A stretch of 64,000 nt of DNA from Psilocybe azurescens (GCA_023853785.1 JAJIRX010000922.1:1-64000), one strand, 5' to 3'. Counted from the first letter of the stretch, positions 11,691 through 25,214 are shown. The notes: generated by a model from the letters alone, not told the origin. Program-made: numbers and translations.

Positions 11691-12790
11691 TTTCTTCTTA
11701 GCCTCAGCCTCAGCCACCACCACCGCCACTGCCACCGCGATTCTGCTTCTGCTTCTGCCTTCTGCTCCAACTTCTTGTCCAGCCCCCGCCTTCTGCTCCG
11801 ACCTCTTGTCCAACCCCGCCCTCTGTTCCAACCCCCGCCCTCTGCTCTGACCTCCGCCTCCTACTCCGACCTCTACCTCCCAAACCCCAAACCTCCACCA
11901 CCCGCTTCTATCACTGCATCCTGCTCTGACCTATGTTTTGCATTCTGAGTCCACTTCCGCCTTCCGCCTCTGCCTTCCACCTTCCGCCTCTGCCTTCCAC
12001 CTTCCGCCTCTGCCTTCCGCCTCTGCCCCTGCCCCTGCCCCTGCCCCCGCCTCTGCCTGCATCTCCATCCCCACCTCCGCCTCTGCCTCCATCTCTGCCT
12101 CCGTCTCTGCCTCTGCCTCTGCCTCCATCTCTGCCTCTGCCTCTGCCTCTGCTTCTGCCTCTGCCTCTGCCTCTGCCTTCTGCCTTCTGATACCACTATC
12201 CTTGTATTCCTCGGGAGTATCTCCCCACACTCAAAAACACATGGAATATGTATTCCTAGCCTATTCATTCACAAAATAATCAATTCATTAGCCTCTCAAC
12301 AATCACATGAATATTTTCAACATCACTGACCGTCGGTGTCCTCCTCCCCCTGCCTGAAAATATTCAGCACACATGGGAAGCTTCCAAAATGATTGTAATG
12401 GGATTCTGACATGTACCTGACTATGGGGAACTAGTTTTGGAATCCCCAAAGTTGATGATGAATATCTTTGGAGCACAACAGTATCTAGCCTTCCCCCCCC
12501 CCCCCCCCATCCAAAGATATTCAGTTTGGGTTCACCATCTACAAAACATACTTTTCCATAATCAGGGAGTTCATATGAGTATGTGGATACCAAATTCTAA
12601 GTTGGTGAGCCAGATTTGAATATCTTGTATGTACCCTTCCTCCTGTCCCTCCCCCTTCATATCTCCAGAACGGGACCGCTGATTTCACTAATATTTGGCA
12701 TGGGACATCCTTATTATATCCTTGAAACATTAGCATACTCAAATTCGCAAAATTTTATCCAAGCAAAAGAACCTACTACTTTACAGGTAC
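11690..12790. repeat. dispersed repeat family (CT-rich tract plus tail), copy 1
   Basis: A CT-rich GCCTCTGCC tract (11,940-12,180) is followed by a tail beginning near 12,190 (TTGTATTCCTCGGGAG ... ATCTCCCC) and running to about 12,790. The same order and sequence recur at 40,240-41,030, and a diverged part of the tail occurs at 39,400-39,560. The tail contains a run of 16 C at 12,493-12,508. Coding frames through the tract are products of the triplet periodicity. Confidence 0.8.
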
Positions 12791-12799
12791 TACTAATAT

Positions 12800-13960
12800 G
12801 CATAGCACATAAAGAAGACCACAGAAGATCAGGCTCTATAAACCTACATATATTTGTTACTGTCATCAGATGTCTCAGTGTGCAAAATTTGCATGATAAA
12901 TCACTGTTCCATATAAATGAGCTTATAAAGTAAGGTTCTATGAGCCTTCATACATTTACTTTAGTACAGTCAGTATATTCATTGCTCATAAAAATATAGA
13001 AGAGCACGCAAGATCAGGCTCTACAAGCCTAAATATATTTGTTACAGTAATCAGGTCTGTCTGCATAAATATTTTGCACAATAAATTATTATTGCGTATA
13101 AATGAGCTTATAAAGCGAAGTTCTCACGAGCCTACATGCATTGATTTATGTACAGTCGATATAGTAATAGCATATAAAAATATAGAAGAGTATTCAAGAT
13201 CAGACTCTACGAGCCTAAATAAATTTGTCACTGTAATCAAGGCTGTCTGCATACAAATTTTGCACAATAAATTAGCTTGTGAAGCGATGCTCGACTAGAC
13301 CACATATATTTAATTATGTACAGTTGGTATATTCATAGCACATAAAGACGAGCACGCAAGACCAAGCTCTACGTGCCTACAAATATTTGTTACTGTCATT
13401 GGTTGTATCCACATACAAAATTTACATGATAAATTACTTTTGCGTAGAAATGAGCTTATATAGTGAGATTCTACAAGCCTACATACATTTGCGTATGTAC
13501 AGTCGACATAATTATAGCCCAAAAAAATATCGAAGAACACGCAAGATCAGGCTCTACGAGCCTACATATATTGTTTGTCACTGTAATCAAGTCAGTCTGC
13601 ATACAAAATTTGCGTAATACATCATTGTTGCTTATAAATGAACTTGTAAAGTAAGGTTCTACATGCCTACATGTATTTAATTATATACTTTTATACAATA
13701 TCGGCTCATATACATGTAGAAGAACATGTAAAGTCAGGCTCTACGAGCCTATACCAAATATTTGTTACAGTAGCCAATCCATCGATCTACAAAATTTGCT
13801 GTATGAATTATCATTGCATATAAGTGAGCGTTCAAAATAATGTTTCACAGACCTATATGCATTCACTTGTATGCTGTCTATATAATTGCAGCTCATATGT
13901 CTATACATATTTATATACTAGAGTCTATCTAACTCTATCAAATATGTAACCGAGTCAATA
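12800..13960. repeat. satellite, about 185-bp unit, six copies
   Basis: Six diverged units are marked by variants of GATCAGGCTCTACGAGCC at about 12,826, 13,011, 13,199, 13,360, 13,544 and 13,732, spaced 161-188 bp apart. Each unit also has TTTGTTACTGTAATCA and an AAATGAGCTTATAAAG motif. No coding capacity is apparent. Confidence 0.8.
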
Positions 13961-14037
13961 TAGCCACTCAGCCACTCACCCCTATCTATTTAGTACCATA
14001 GGGTTGAAACTCTACAGTGAAAAAGAGGCCCATAACC
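13735..14037. repeat. inverted partner of 31,297-31,597
   Basis: The last satellite unit and the 200 bp after it are repeated in reverse complement at 31,297-31,597. Homology stops at the same point in both copies, just outside GAGGCCCATAAC, which suggests a defined element end. Confidence 0.75.
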
Positions 14038-15030
14038 CGTACCCGTGACCTGCACGGGTTTACCCGTCAAAACGAGCTCAAGAACATGAAAATCAGCCCA
14101 GAAACAAAGGAGATATTGTCAAATTCGCTATTTTTGATGAATTTGATCTAATCTACCTCAGTTCTGGTCCAAAAATCAGGTTTTTGGGCTTGTTTTGAAG
14201 GTCGCGGGTATGCAAATGTGTATCCATACCCTAACCCGCAAGTACCTCTACCCATGACATGTATGAGTAGGCCATACCAATGCAGTAGCCTAATGATAAT
14301 GGTGTTTGTGCTTACACTCAGGCTCTTGATGTTGCGTGAGCCATCTGAAAATGGGAGGGGTTCACAAGTCCTGTTCATGTTTTTGAGAGAGCCCTCACAT
14401 GTCATTCCGGGAACAATTCCTTTTGCATTCTCAAAGGGAACACTCATGATGCACGTGAACTTTGGCCAGTGCTCACAATATGGTACCCTGAACAGCTGAA
14501 TGGGCCAACAGGATGCCTAGGCATATGATGCTGTGGTTTGTCTTTTGCTATTCAAATACAGTACATAGTCAACACAGATTTATTGAAGAACTCATGGCAG
14601 TGGATATTGAATATTGTCTTCACTGCCAATGTGATTGGGCATCTGAATTGGAAAATTGCAAGCTAGATCAGTGCCATCTGATTATTACCACATTTCGCTT
14701 CCATTTGAATAAAATTAAGGAATAGTGGGGAGCATTGCAGCTCTAGAGACTGAGTAAGTGGAGTATAACTTGTTACAGGAGGTTCTGATTGAGTTCACTG
14801 TGTGTTGTTACAGTGTTCAGGGTTATGATATAGATGCTCAACAGAAGACAAGCAAACAGCAAAAGGTAAAAACTATCAACAGACTGATTTACCATGGGAA
14901 AGTTGAGCACTGTATAAATATCACAGTGGGTAGAATTAAAACATACAGAAAAGGAGTGAACAACAAGTTTGCTGAAGTTTTGTGATGGGGATTGTTGCAA
15001 TCCATTACATTAGTCATGCTTGGGAGGGTG
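14038..15030. other. no gene recognised; short ACCCGTACCCG tract
   Basis: A short tract with ACCCGTACCCGTG motifs lies at 14,030-14,080 and a weaker echo at 14,215-14,260. The remaining sequence has only short frames without family resemblance. It is the 3' flank of the NOD-like receptor gene. Confidence 0.4.
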
Positions 15031-15033
15031 TTG

Positions 15034-18000
15034 CTACTTCCTTTTCTCCATCATCACCACCTCAAGCATGTCTGCTTTCTTCCACTGCCCCTGCTTCCTG
15101 TATGTGGCTGCAAGATTGGCCATGTTTGTGAGTGTGTCAGGATGATCATTGCCAAGCAGCCACTTTCTCTTCTCCATCACCACCACCTGGAGTATCTCTG
15201 CTTCCTTCCACTGCCCCTGGTTCCAGTATGTGACTGCAAGATTGGCCATGCTTCTGAGTGTGTCAGAATGATCATCACCAAGCAGCTGCTTGCTCTTCTC
15301 CATCACCACCACCTGGAGCAACTCTGCTTCCTTCCACTGACCCTTGTTGCTGTACGTGCTTGCAAGATTGGTCATGCTTCTGAGTGTGTCAGGATGATGA
15401 TCACCAAGCAGCTGCTTGCTCTTCTCCATCACCACCACCTGGAGCACCTCTGCTTCCTTCCACTGCCCCTGCTTGCTGTACGTGATTGCAAGATTGCCCA
15501 TACTTGTGAGTGTTTCAGGATGATCATTGCCAAGCAGCTGCTTCCTCTTCTCCATCACCACCACCTCAAGCATCTCTGCTTCCTTCCACTGCCCCTGGTT
15601 GCTGTACGTGATTGCAAGATTGCCTATACTTGTGAGTGTTTCAGGATGATCATTGCCAAGCAGCTGCTTCCTCTTCTCCATCACCACCACCTCAAGCATC
15701 TCTGCTTCCTTCCACTGCCCCTGGTTGCTGTACGTGATTGCAAGATTGGCCATGCTTCTGAGTGTGTCAGAATGATCATCACCAAGCAGCTGCTTGCTCT
15801 TCTCCATCACCACCACCTGGAGCAACTCTGCTTCCTTCCACTGCCCCTTGTTGCTGTATGTGCCTGCAAGATTGGCCATGCTTCTGAGTGTGTCAGGATG
15901 ATCATCACCCAGCAGCTGCTTGCTCCTCTCCATCACCACCACCTGGAGCACCTCTGCTTCCTTCCACTGCCCCTGCTTGCTGTACGTGATTGCAAGATTG
16001 CCCATACTTGTGAGTGTTTCAAGATGATCATTGCCAAGCAGCTGCTTCCTCTTCTCCATCACCACCACCTCAAGCATCTCTGCTTCCTTCCACTGCCCCT
16101 GGTTGCTGTACGTGATTGCAAGATTGCCCATACTTGTGAGTGTTTCAGAATGATCATTGCCAAGCAGCTGCTTGCTCTTCTCCATCACCACCACCTCAAG
16201 CATCTCTGCTTCCTTCCACTGCCCCTGCTTGCTGTACGTGCTTGCAAGATTTCCCATACTTGTGAGTGTTTCAGGATGATCATTGCCAAGCAGCTGCTTG
16301 CTCTTCTCCATCACCACCACTTGGAGCACCTCTGCTTCCTTCCACTGCCCCTGGTTCCTGTATGTGCCTGCAAGATTGGCCATGCTTCTGAGTGTGTCAG
16401 GATGATCATTGCCAAGCAGCTGCTTCCTCTTCTCCATCACCACCACCTCAAGCATCTCTGCTTCCTTCCACTGCCCCTGGTTGCTGTACGTACTTGCAAG
16501 ATTGCCCATACTTGTGAGTGTTTCAGGATGATCATCACCAAGCAGCTGCTTGCTCTTCTCCATCACCACCACCTGGAGCACCACTGCTTCCTTCCACTGC
16601 CCCTGGTTGCTGTACGTGATTGCAAGATTGCCCATACTTGTGAGTGTGTCAGGATGATCATTGCCAAGCACCTGCTTCCTCTTCTCTATCACCACCACCT
16701 CAAGCATCTCTGCTTCCTTCCACTGCCCCTGGTTCCTGTATGTGCCTGCAAGATTGGCCATGCTTCTGAGTGTGTCAGGATGATCATCACCAAGCAGCTG
16801 CTTGCTCCTCTCCATCACCACCACCTGGAGCACCTCTGCTTCCTTCCACTGCCCCTGCTTGCTGTATGTGATTGCAAGATTGCCCATACTTGTGAGTGTT
16901 TCAGGATGATCATTGCCAAGCAGCTGCTTCCTCTTCTCCATCACCACCACCTCAAGCATCTCTGCTTCCTTCCACTGCCCCTTGTTGCTGTACGTGATTG
17001 CAAGATTGCCCATACTTGTGAGTGTTTCAGGATGATCATTGCCAAGCAGCTGCTTCCTCTTCTCCATCGCCACCACCTCAAGCATCTCTGCTTCCTTCCA
17101 CTGCCCCTGCTTGCTGTACGTGATTGCAAGATTTCCCATACTTGTGAGTGTTTCAGGATGATCATTGCCAAGCAGCTGCTTGCTCTTCTCCATCACCACC
17201 ACTTGGAGCACCTCTGCTTCCTTCCACTGCCCCTGGTTCCTGTATGTGCCTGCAAGATTGGCCATGCTTCTGAGTGTGTCAGGATGATCATTGCCAAGCA
17301 GCTGCTTCCTCTTCTCCATCACCACCACCTCAAGCATCTCTGCTTCCTTCCACTGCCCCTGGTTGCTGTACGTGCTTGCAAGATTGCCCATACTTGTGAG
17401 TGTTTCAGGATGATCATCACCAAGCAGCTGCTTGCTCTTCTCCATCACCACCACCAGGAGCACCTCTGCTTCCTTCCACTGCCCCTGGTTGCTGTATGTG
17501 ACTGCAAGATTGGCCATGCTTGTGAGTGTGTCAGGATGATCATTGCCAAGCAGCTGCTTCCTCTTCTCCATCACCACCACCCCAAGCATCTCTGCTTCCT
17601 TCCACTGCCCCTGGTTCCTGTATGTGACTGCAAGATTGGCCATACTTGTGAGTGTGTCAGGATGATCATCACCAAGCAGCTGCTTGCTCTTCTCCATCGC
17701 CACCACCTGGAGCACCTCTGCTTCCTTCCACTGCCCCTTGTTGCTGTACGTGATTGCAAGATTGCCCATACTTGTGAGTGTTTCAGGATGATCATCACCA
17801 AGCAGCTGCTTGCTCTTCTCCATCACCACCACCTGGAGCACCTCTGCTTCCTTCCACTGCCCCTGGTTGCTGTATGTGACTGCAAGATTGGCCATGCTTG
17901 TGAGTGTGTCAGGATGATCATTGCCAAGCACCTGCTTCCTCTTCTCTATCACCACCACCTGGAGCACCTCTGCTTCCTTCCACTGCCCCTGGTTCCTGTA

Positions 18001-18400
18001 TGTGACTGCAAGATTGGCCATGCTTCTGAGTGTGTCAGGATGATCATTGCCAAGCAGCTGCTTCCTCTTCTCCATCACCACCACCTCAAGCATCTCTGCT
18101 TCCTTCCACTGCCCCTTGTTGCTGTATGTGCCTGCAAGATTGGCCATGCTTCTGAGTGTGTCAGGATGATCATTGCCAAGCAGCTGCTTGCTCTTCTCCA
18201 TCACCACCACTTGGAGCACCTCTGCTTCCTTCCACTGCCCCTTGTTGCTGTACGTGATTGCAAGATTGCCCATACTTGTGAGTGTGTCAGGATGATCATC
18301 ACCAAGCAGCTGCTTGCTCTTCTCCATCACCACCACCTGGAGCACCTCTGCTTCCTCCCACTGCCCCTGTTCAAAGTACACAAGTGCCATACGACATAAA
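15034..18400 (-). repeat. 126-bp coding tandem array (TPR units)
   Basis: Twenty-seven in-frame 126-bp units, each one 42-residue TPR of the kinesin-light-chain-like type (TPR_10/TPR_12). Two subtypes interleave, one with VLQVVVMEKSK and one with MLEVVVMEKRK, and blocks of two to four units recur as higher-order copies. The near identity and whole-triplet length leave the opposite strand open for 1,135 codons, which is a by-product. Confidence 0.95.
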
Positions 18401-21042
18401 ATTGAAGGCGTCATCTGTTCTGGATTGACTGAGGCTTTGGAGCTAGAGATATGCTGCAAAAGTGTGCGTCGATACTTGTAGTCCTTGTCGTCAAATAACC
18501 ACGAAATTGATAGGCCAATGATACTGAGCACACATTTCTGCATCAGTTGTCTGTTTCCTTCAATAGTGCTATGGCTCCATTGTTGTACAAGTGGATGAAT
18601 GCTGTATGTGTGATTTTGATCATCATATTCAATGAGTGAATATGAACCCAGGCAATTGATGACCTGCCCCAAGCCCCATGACCAGTCCGGACCTATTTTT
18701 CCAAGCTGGTTCAACAACTCCGTCACTTTGTTTTGTAGTTCAGAGTCCTCCAGTTGCATTTCAGACAATGCTGCCTTTTCGAACATTTGCTTTGAAATTC
18801 CTTTGTGATGTAGCATGGAGAAAATTTGGAGCAAAGTTCTTGCTGATGTGTCAAGTTTGTCGTAGCTCAGTCTCCATGTCGCATACACCGATCGTTCGTA
18901 TGGATCCTCTCCTTGGAACTCCTCACTCTGTAACAATTTGTTGTGGTGACATTGATAGAGTTCTCGATATTGGCTTAATGACAAGTGGCAATGAATGTAA
19001 GCGCCAGCTTGGGAAATAGCCAATGCAAAGTAATGGAGTTCCTGTCTCATGCTTTAGATTGAAAGTCTTTTCTAAAGAAACCAAAAATGAAAGTAAGAAC
19101 CTGTACAATTGCTGTTGCCAGCACTTTATTTTTGTCACTCTCTTCTGCCCGAGCCCGATGCAGTAGCAGGTTTTTGGCATCTTCGTGCTCCATCGCACCA
19201 ACATTTACATCTGCACCTTTTGCAGAGAGATGGCGAAGCTCTCGGTTACGTGTTGTAACTAGGATGTTCCCAGATCGACACTGAGGAAAGAATTTATTCA
19301 ACTTCAAGTTGACATCGTCCGGCGTTGTCAAAGAAGAGAAGCCAGTTTCCTTTGCGCTGGCTTGCAAGCCAATGGAGACTAGCATCTACTGATTGCTCTG
19401 TGTTTTCTGGAGTGATGGCCTTGAGATCTGTTTGAAGAGTTTGTTTATTGGTTGCGTCAACATAGAACACATCGCAGAAGCTGAAAATGTAAAATGTAAA
19501 TTATTGCTAGTCATGATTTTACAGATAGTAGAACCATACTGGGTGGATGATTCTTGCACAAATTTCAAAGCAAGTTGGGTCTTTCCGGAACCCCCAAGGC
19601 CATGCAAGACAAAGACACGTCGAGAATCACCGTCCAACTCAAAGTATTTGCGCATCTTATCAAGGATTTCCTTTCGTCCTATAAATGATTCCACTGGAAG
19701 CGGACAACACTTCGCGTTCTCTAATGTGTTGAACTGATTCATTTGGAGGCCTAGGAGAAACTAGAGTGACGAGATTAGATTACTATGTAGATCTACAAGA
19801 GTGATTCTTCCTTACTGAGTTGCTCGAGTAGAAGCTGTGCTCTCGGGACTCTGATTGCCCTAACCAACAAGGCAAGCTTTTCAGCGACCTCTTCCTTCTT
19901 CATATATTGCATTGTATGAGCCTCCACATTGCTCAGTTTCTCCCATTCGAAATCTCTATTCCCTGCATCCCTTGCTCAACATTTAGTCGAAAATAAGTGT
20001 TCGACAAGTTGGCTAAACGACGCAACATTTCTTGGTGTGTATTTCCACAGTCAGTGGTAATTGCCTTTAGTGCATCGATGACGTCTGTTGGTATGATCTG
20101 CTGGAATAATCCAGGTTTCTTGATCCCGATTACCTCGGCCTGTCCAGTGCCAATGCTCACCAAGCACCCGATTTGACGAAGCGCCAAATAGGACCTTGGC
20201 CTCTTCCAGTACCACCTGACTCGGATTATTTCGGCCTAGTCCACCGTCGATGAAAGGCTGGTTCCGCCCAATTTCAATGCGCTTAAAGAAGGTGGGTGCT
20301 GCAGATGTCGCTCGAGCGGCCTCCCAAATTTTGCAATTTGAATGTGTTTCACGAGACTGGTATGTCCTGAAAAGCACTGGAATGTCCATGTTGTGGGCGT
20401 TCTTTGCGCAGACGAAGCTAATATGTCTTCGAATTCAAAATTCAAATGCATGGAAGAGTAAGTAATATACTCACGTTCGGCAGTCTCCAGCTTGATCACC
20501 TTCTAATAAGGGTGATTCGGAATCACCAGTTACGGTCTTCACGACAGATTTCATCGCTGCTTCGAGTTTTTTCGCTTTGAATTTTCCGTCTCCCCATCGT
20601 TTCATATCAGAGAAGACTTGTTTCGCCAGATCGTCGTAGTGATCTATTGCCGTGTCTACATCCATCCGAAGACGCCCAAGCATTAAAGCAATTATCCTGT
20701 AATATACAAATTTTCATGTAACGTTGGAGTAATATGAGACGATTGTAGATGTATAACGCAACGCACCCTCCAGTACTAGTACCACCAATCAGATCGAAGT
20801 AATCGCACGGCTTCGGGAGTCCGCTCAGAGGTTCTTGACCGTCCTTCTTCCGTTTCGCGTTCTCCTCAACCATCAGCCTGTGCATAACTTCTTTGATCAT
20901 GAGCAGTTCCGAAAGTCCGCGAATCCCACCGCCATCTGTTCAGAGTTTACTAGTTAGCGACTCTATCGGTGAGAGAGTACAAACGGACGCATATACCTAG
21001 CGCAAGCAGCCTCAAAGGTGGTTCTTCTGCGGAGGAAGTCAT
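15034..21042 (-). CDS. NOD-like receptor: patatin, NB-ARC, 27 TPR units; three frameshifts
   Basis: Seven exons: 21,042-20,997, 20,935-20,767, 20,696-20,475, 20,417-19,816, 19,750-19,540, 19,480-19,101 and 19,041-15,034, with GT-AG introns of 57-70 bp. The patatin part has the oxyanion loop DGGGIRGL, the nucleophile elbow GTSTG and the DGG of the catalytic dyad (FIDGGLGRNNP). The NB-ARC part has a P-loop GLGGSGKT, a Walker-B-like WLLFFDNA and VTTRN. The C-terminus holds 27 units of 42 residues (consensus like GQWKEAEMLEVVVMEKRK). By family knowledge such STAND proteins act in non-self recognition with a lipase effector; that role is inferred. Single-base insertions lie near 20,180 and 19,323 and a deletion near 19,950. 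Exon lengths sum to 5,638 nt, three times 1,879 plus one, matching the net +1. Without the indels the protein would be 1,878 aa. Confidence 0.9.
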
Positions 21043-22984
21043 CGTTAAGACCAAGGAATCAATGTCTCGAGCCTCGAGGGCGGGATGTATGCTGCATGGA
21101 CCTAAACTTTCACACGGAAGGGCCTAGTACGCTTTACAGGGACAACTGGTTATTATCTGAAGCGGAGGAACCCGAACATTGATCGAGGTCCCGAGTTTCT
21201 CGTGTTGGATGGCATCCTGTGCATATGTGTGGGAACGATGAGATCGGGACGTAGTGTGGCTCGCGCGTGTGAAAGATCTGTGATTGCATCGATAGGAAAA
21301 CATTGTCACGAATCGCCCACGATTCATTTCCCCCACTCTTCCCCCCTACCTCCCCATCACGGCTGTGAGGTTCGCTCAATCTCTCTTTATTGAACTTGCC
21401 GACACTCTGTTCTGCTCATTGCCTTCAGGAGTTGCCTACGATTATGAAACTGCTCTGGTCGTCGATCGATGATATGACCTCTGTTTCCTTTCGTCTCTTT
21501 TCTTCCCAACGTATCTTCTTGTTCCTATATCCTAAGATAACTTAGCGGCTGTCACCAACCTCGGCCTGGCAGCGGAAGATTCCGAGACAAGAAAATTGGT
21601 CAGATTTCACCGACCGCACGGTCCGAAAGAGGTGGGAACATTTAAAACCCTAACCCAACGGAGCCTCGTGTGTGATGACTGTCGCCCCCATGTCGTGCTC
21701 ATTCCATGACACATACACCCGCACCAGCCAAGATCTGCGCAATGTGGTCGCACTTGCACCCTATCAGTGTTGCGCGGACACTCACCTCCCTCTTCCTGCC
21801 CCCTCAGTCCTCAGCACCCACGCCTGGCCTGCAAGAATCCCTGGCAGCGACGATGATATGTTGATCTGCAGAGATCGTATACACCCCCACCTCACTGGGC
21901 TCTGAGAACCACTACTTCTCTGTCGGCCCCAACGGCGCCCCCTGGTCGCTGCCGTGCTCCTCCGCCCAGTCTATCCCACTGAATCTGCGCTGCCCTCTTC
22001 TCCAGTGCTGGCTTAGTCATCGAGCTGGGCCCAGAAGTGTCATTGGCCCCGACTCATCTCTGCCCTCCTATGGACTCTGTTGCCCTTCCGCGCGTCGGCA
22101 CCGTCCATAATCCTCTCCTAGATCTGTCCCATTTGGCTCGAGCACGCTCCTCCACCTGACTACCTCGACCAATCCCGCGTTCTCCCCAGCCGAGCTGAAG
22201 TACCGTTACACAGGCAAGGCCGTCGTCGAGGCGTTCAAGGAAGCCGATGGATGAGCTCCTTGCGAGTCTGGGTTTCTTTGCTGGATACGGAGAGGAGAGT
22301 GGTGAAAAGAGAAATGGAAACGGAGACGTCCGTGCGACGAAAGAAGAGTGGATAGAGACCCTGGAGAGAAATGGGGGCGCTACGACGATGAGAATGTCGA
22401 GTGGGTCATGGCCGCTGTCCTATGAGGCTCTAAGCTCTAAGAGCCGTGTGCAGTTACTTTTCACGATGTACGTTCCTTGTCCCTGTCTGGTCCGTGGTTT
22501 GGTGGGTGGCTGAGCAGTGCAGTGTATGCATTGGAAGCAAAGTTCGTCTTCTACACGTTTCCTTCGCGTCGCCGATTTTGCTATTTTCTATCCTTTCCGG
22601 GCCTCCTTTTTGATATCTTTGCTCTTTTTATCATTTTCCTTACGTACTAATTACCTGCCTTCTCGCTGTCCGATCTCCCAGACCATTCGAACACCCAACC
22701 GATCATACATTTCCCGGCACTTGTGACTCCATAGTTTCCTCGACCAACTGTTCCACCCAGTGCTGAAGATCTCTGTCGAGTTCATCGTATATCATGTAGG
22801 TTTCCTTTCAGTCTTTTTTTTTACCCTTATTTCTTTCTTTTATCCCATCTTCGCCCAAGATTATCTGCGCCTGGTGAGCCCAATAACTCAAGGTCATCTT
22901 TGTCTCCCTATCCTACATGTAGTTTTCTCATATTTATTCTCATCCGCACCCAGTCGTTACTGAACTACCCCGTCATTCGAAGAT
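21043..22984. other. no firm gene; NLR upstream region and weak frames
   Basis: This is the 5' flank of the NOD-like receptor. Open frames at 21,672-21,905 (+) and 22,247-22,513 (+) have no recognisable domains and could not be joined by credible splice sites. Nothing else was identified. Confidence 0.35.
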
Positions 22985-23334
22985 ATGAATTTGTATCCGG
23001 CAAAGGCAACAAAATTGGCATCCAGTCTCGATGCTCTTGTAGGAGAGGTCAAAGCAGGATCTACGGAAACAGTTGAGGCCTATATGACTTTGGTATGTTA
23101 TCTACGACGTTAATTACCTGATGTCCCGCAGAAAGCCGCCGCATTATCAGATGAAAGGGAGACGAAAATGGGATCTGATGTATCAAACCAGGTATACCAT
23201 CACAACTGACGTCTATTGTTCTCTCCCTGGTCATCAATGTACTTGTCATATTCTCTTCGCTCATGCATCTCTAATGATCATCTCGATAGTTGTCTATAAT
23301 TGGCAGTATTGAAAGTTTTCTTGAAATTTTGTGA
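22985..23334 (+). CDS. possible small spliced gene or 3' part of a gene
   Basis: An ATG at 22,985 opens 36 codons (MNLYPAKATKLASSLDALVG...), joined over a 39-bp GT-AG intron (23,093-23,131) to 20 codons (KAAALSDERETKMGSD...) and over a second GT-AG intron (23,192-23,289) to LSIIGSIESFLEIL and a stop. All three pieces stay in one frame, about 70 aa, mostly helical in composition. No family was recognised. It may be the end of a longer gene whose upstream exons (for example near 22,755-22,795) I could not connect, or chance. Confidence 0.3.
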
Positions 23335-25200
23335 TCTTTCGTTTCACTATCCCGATTTTTACTTCTAACAAGCCTTGTTGATAACTAGAGCTCCTTCACC
23401 CGGACTTTCGAAGCCTCTGTCGACATGTGTCTCGTTCTATATCATGGGATGTCTTTCGTCGCGTCCTAACTCAAAGTGTGCATCAGAGGTAAGCTTCTCA
23501 GTTGAAGCTTTCGGTTTCTACATGAAATGACATCGCATGTGGTCTATTCTTCCGCTCTCGTGCTTTCTTGTAATTTTTATTTATTTCACACTTTGAATTA
23601 CGATTCATCTTACGCTTGTCGATAACATATCCGAACCCAGGCACCTGCTCCAAATTTCAGTTCCCAACTCTCAATGGTTAAAAGATACTCAGAGCCATCG
23701 TCTTTGCGCCCTGCACACCAAGTCATATAATTGATCTGACCGTCCTTAGGGCCATACGTTTAAAATAGAGGCAAGTCTGTCGATTTCTTGTTTGCATATA
23801 GGTCCCCTGTTGTGTGATCATTCCTCCCCTAATTTCATAGGCTGGTTTCACGGATTGGTTAGTTCTCGTTTTGATCTCCTATTTTGTTATCCTGAATGCC
23901 TTTATAGGTACCCAGGGAATCTTCGCTGAGCCATCTCAGCTATTTTCAAAAGAATCACGTTCCATTTTGCGAAACATGTTTTGTCTTGCGCCTAAGTCAT
24001 CGCTTGTCTATGTCTTATGGTCATCGTCTTACTGTTCTCTATATTTGCTTTCTTTCTCTCGGCCGTCGGTTGTAGGCCCTCAACTTTTGTTAATGGTATT
24101 ACAAATACATCGAAACGTGAACAAAAATAAACTCCATTTACTCAGGAGGGTTCCGTAGACTGCTATGTATGTAAGTAATGTAATAAGAATTAATCTTGTC
24201 ATTAGCAAGATTAGAAGACGAGATAGAGAGCGAACACGAGTCAAAAAGAGGGATGGATTAAACTTATTTTCTACGCTACAACGGGGCAGTATTTATACCA
24301 TCCAAGTATGTATGTAGAATGAGTCATAAATATACGGAGAAATTGAGACGAGAAGAGCAGAGAAATTAATATGGGATTAAGGAAGAGAATGAGCATGTGG
24401 AAAAAACAATAAGAATGTGATATTTACTTAAGATGAGCAGGAGCGAAAGCAAATGATTCATGCATTGCCCGAACATAATCTCGAAAGGGGAAGTGAATTG
24501 TGAAAGAGTGAAATGGGTGCGACGAGTGGCGCATGTGCATAAGCGGGAAACGGTCAGATTCCATGCACAGCCAGAGATGACCTATTACCATTTCCAGCCA
24601 GTAAATGGCGGGCAGGTGTCTTCACCTCAATTGCTTCACCTTTGTGAAAGTTGTTACCATATTTTTACGACATAACATGACACATCGCGATACTTGAAGC
24701 TTGTACATCCCTCCTCGCCAAAAATCCAAATCCAAACCTGATCTAAACACTAGCATGAACCTGAAGTGCGCAGGCATCACATCATAATCATAGCCAAACC
24801 TATACACATCCCATCGTCTCGAATTGCATTTGAACATGTCAAGAGCGATCATAATTGAAATCGTGATTGATGAACACCATACGTCGAAAGCAAAGACACA
24901 AAACGTCCAAAGACGAACACAACGCGAACATTGAACATCGGTCATTGGAAACAAAAAAGGTCGGATAAGCAAGTAAGCGTAAGTATATAGAGTATGGTAC
25001 AAGAAGGAAGGAAGAAGACATGCTGCCTTGGGAATCAAGGACGGACGGACTCGGACTTGAACTCGGAAAATGATGATGATGAAAAGAGAAGACGCCGACG
25101 AACGGAAAAAGACAACGATGATTCAAGAAAAAAAACCATCGAACAAGAAAGAAAAACGGAAATATCGAGTAGATCACTGCAGGCTCAAACTCAAGAAGGA
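23335..25200. other. no gene recognised
   Basis: The interval has many short exon-like pieces between pyrimidine-rich stretches but no supported model. It ends at the 3' side of the PCNA copy. Confidence 0.35.
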
Positions 25201-25214
25201 AGGAAGAAGCCGAG

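Noticed and set aside
12800..13960. CRISPR-like array
   Set aside because: Units of about 185 bp are similar over most of their length, with no short repeat and unique spacer pattern, and the context is eukaryotic.
14992..18399. 1,135-codon plus-strand open frame rich in His, Leu and Cys
   Set aside because: It is exactly antisense to the 126-bp TPR array of the receptor. Its repetitive peptide follows from a unit length divisible by three and has no start context or splice logic.
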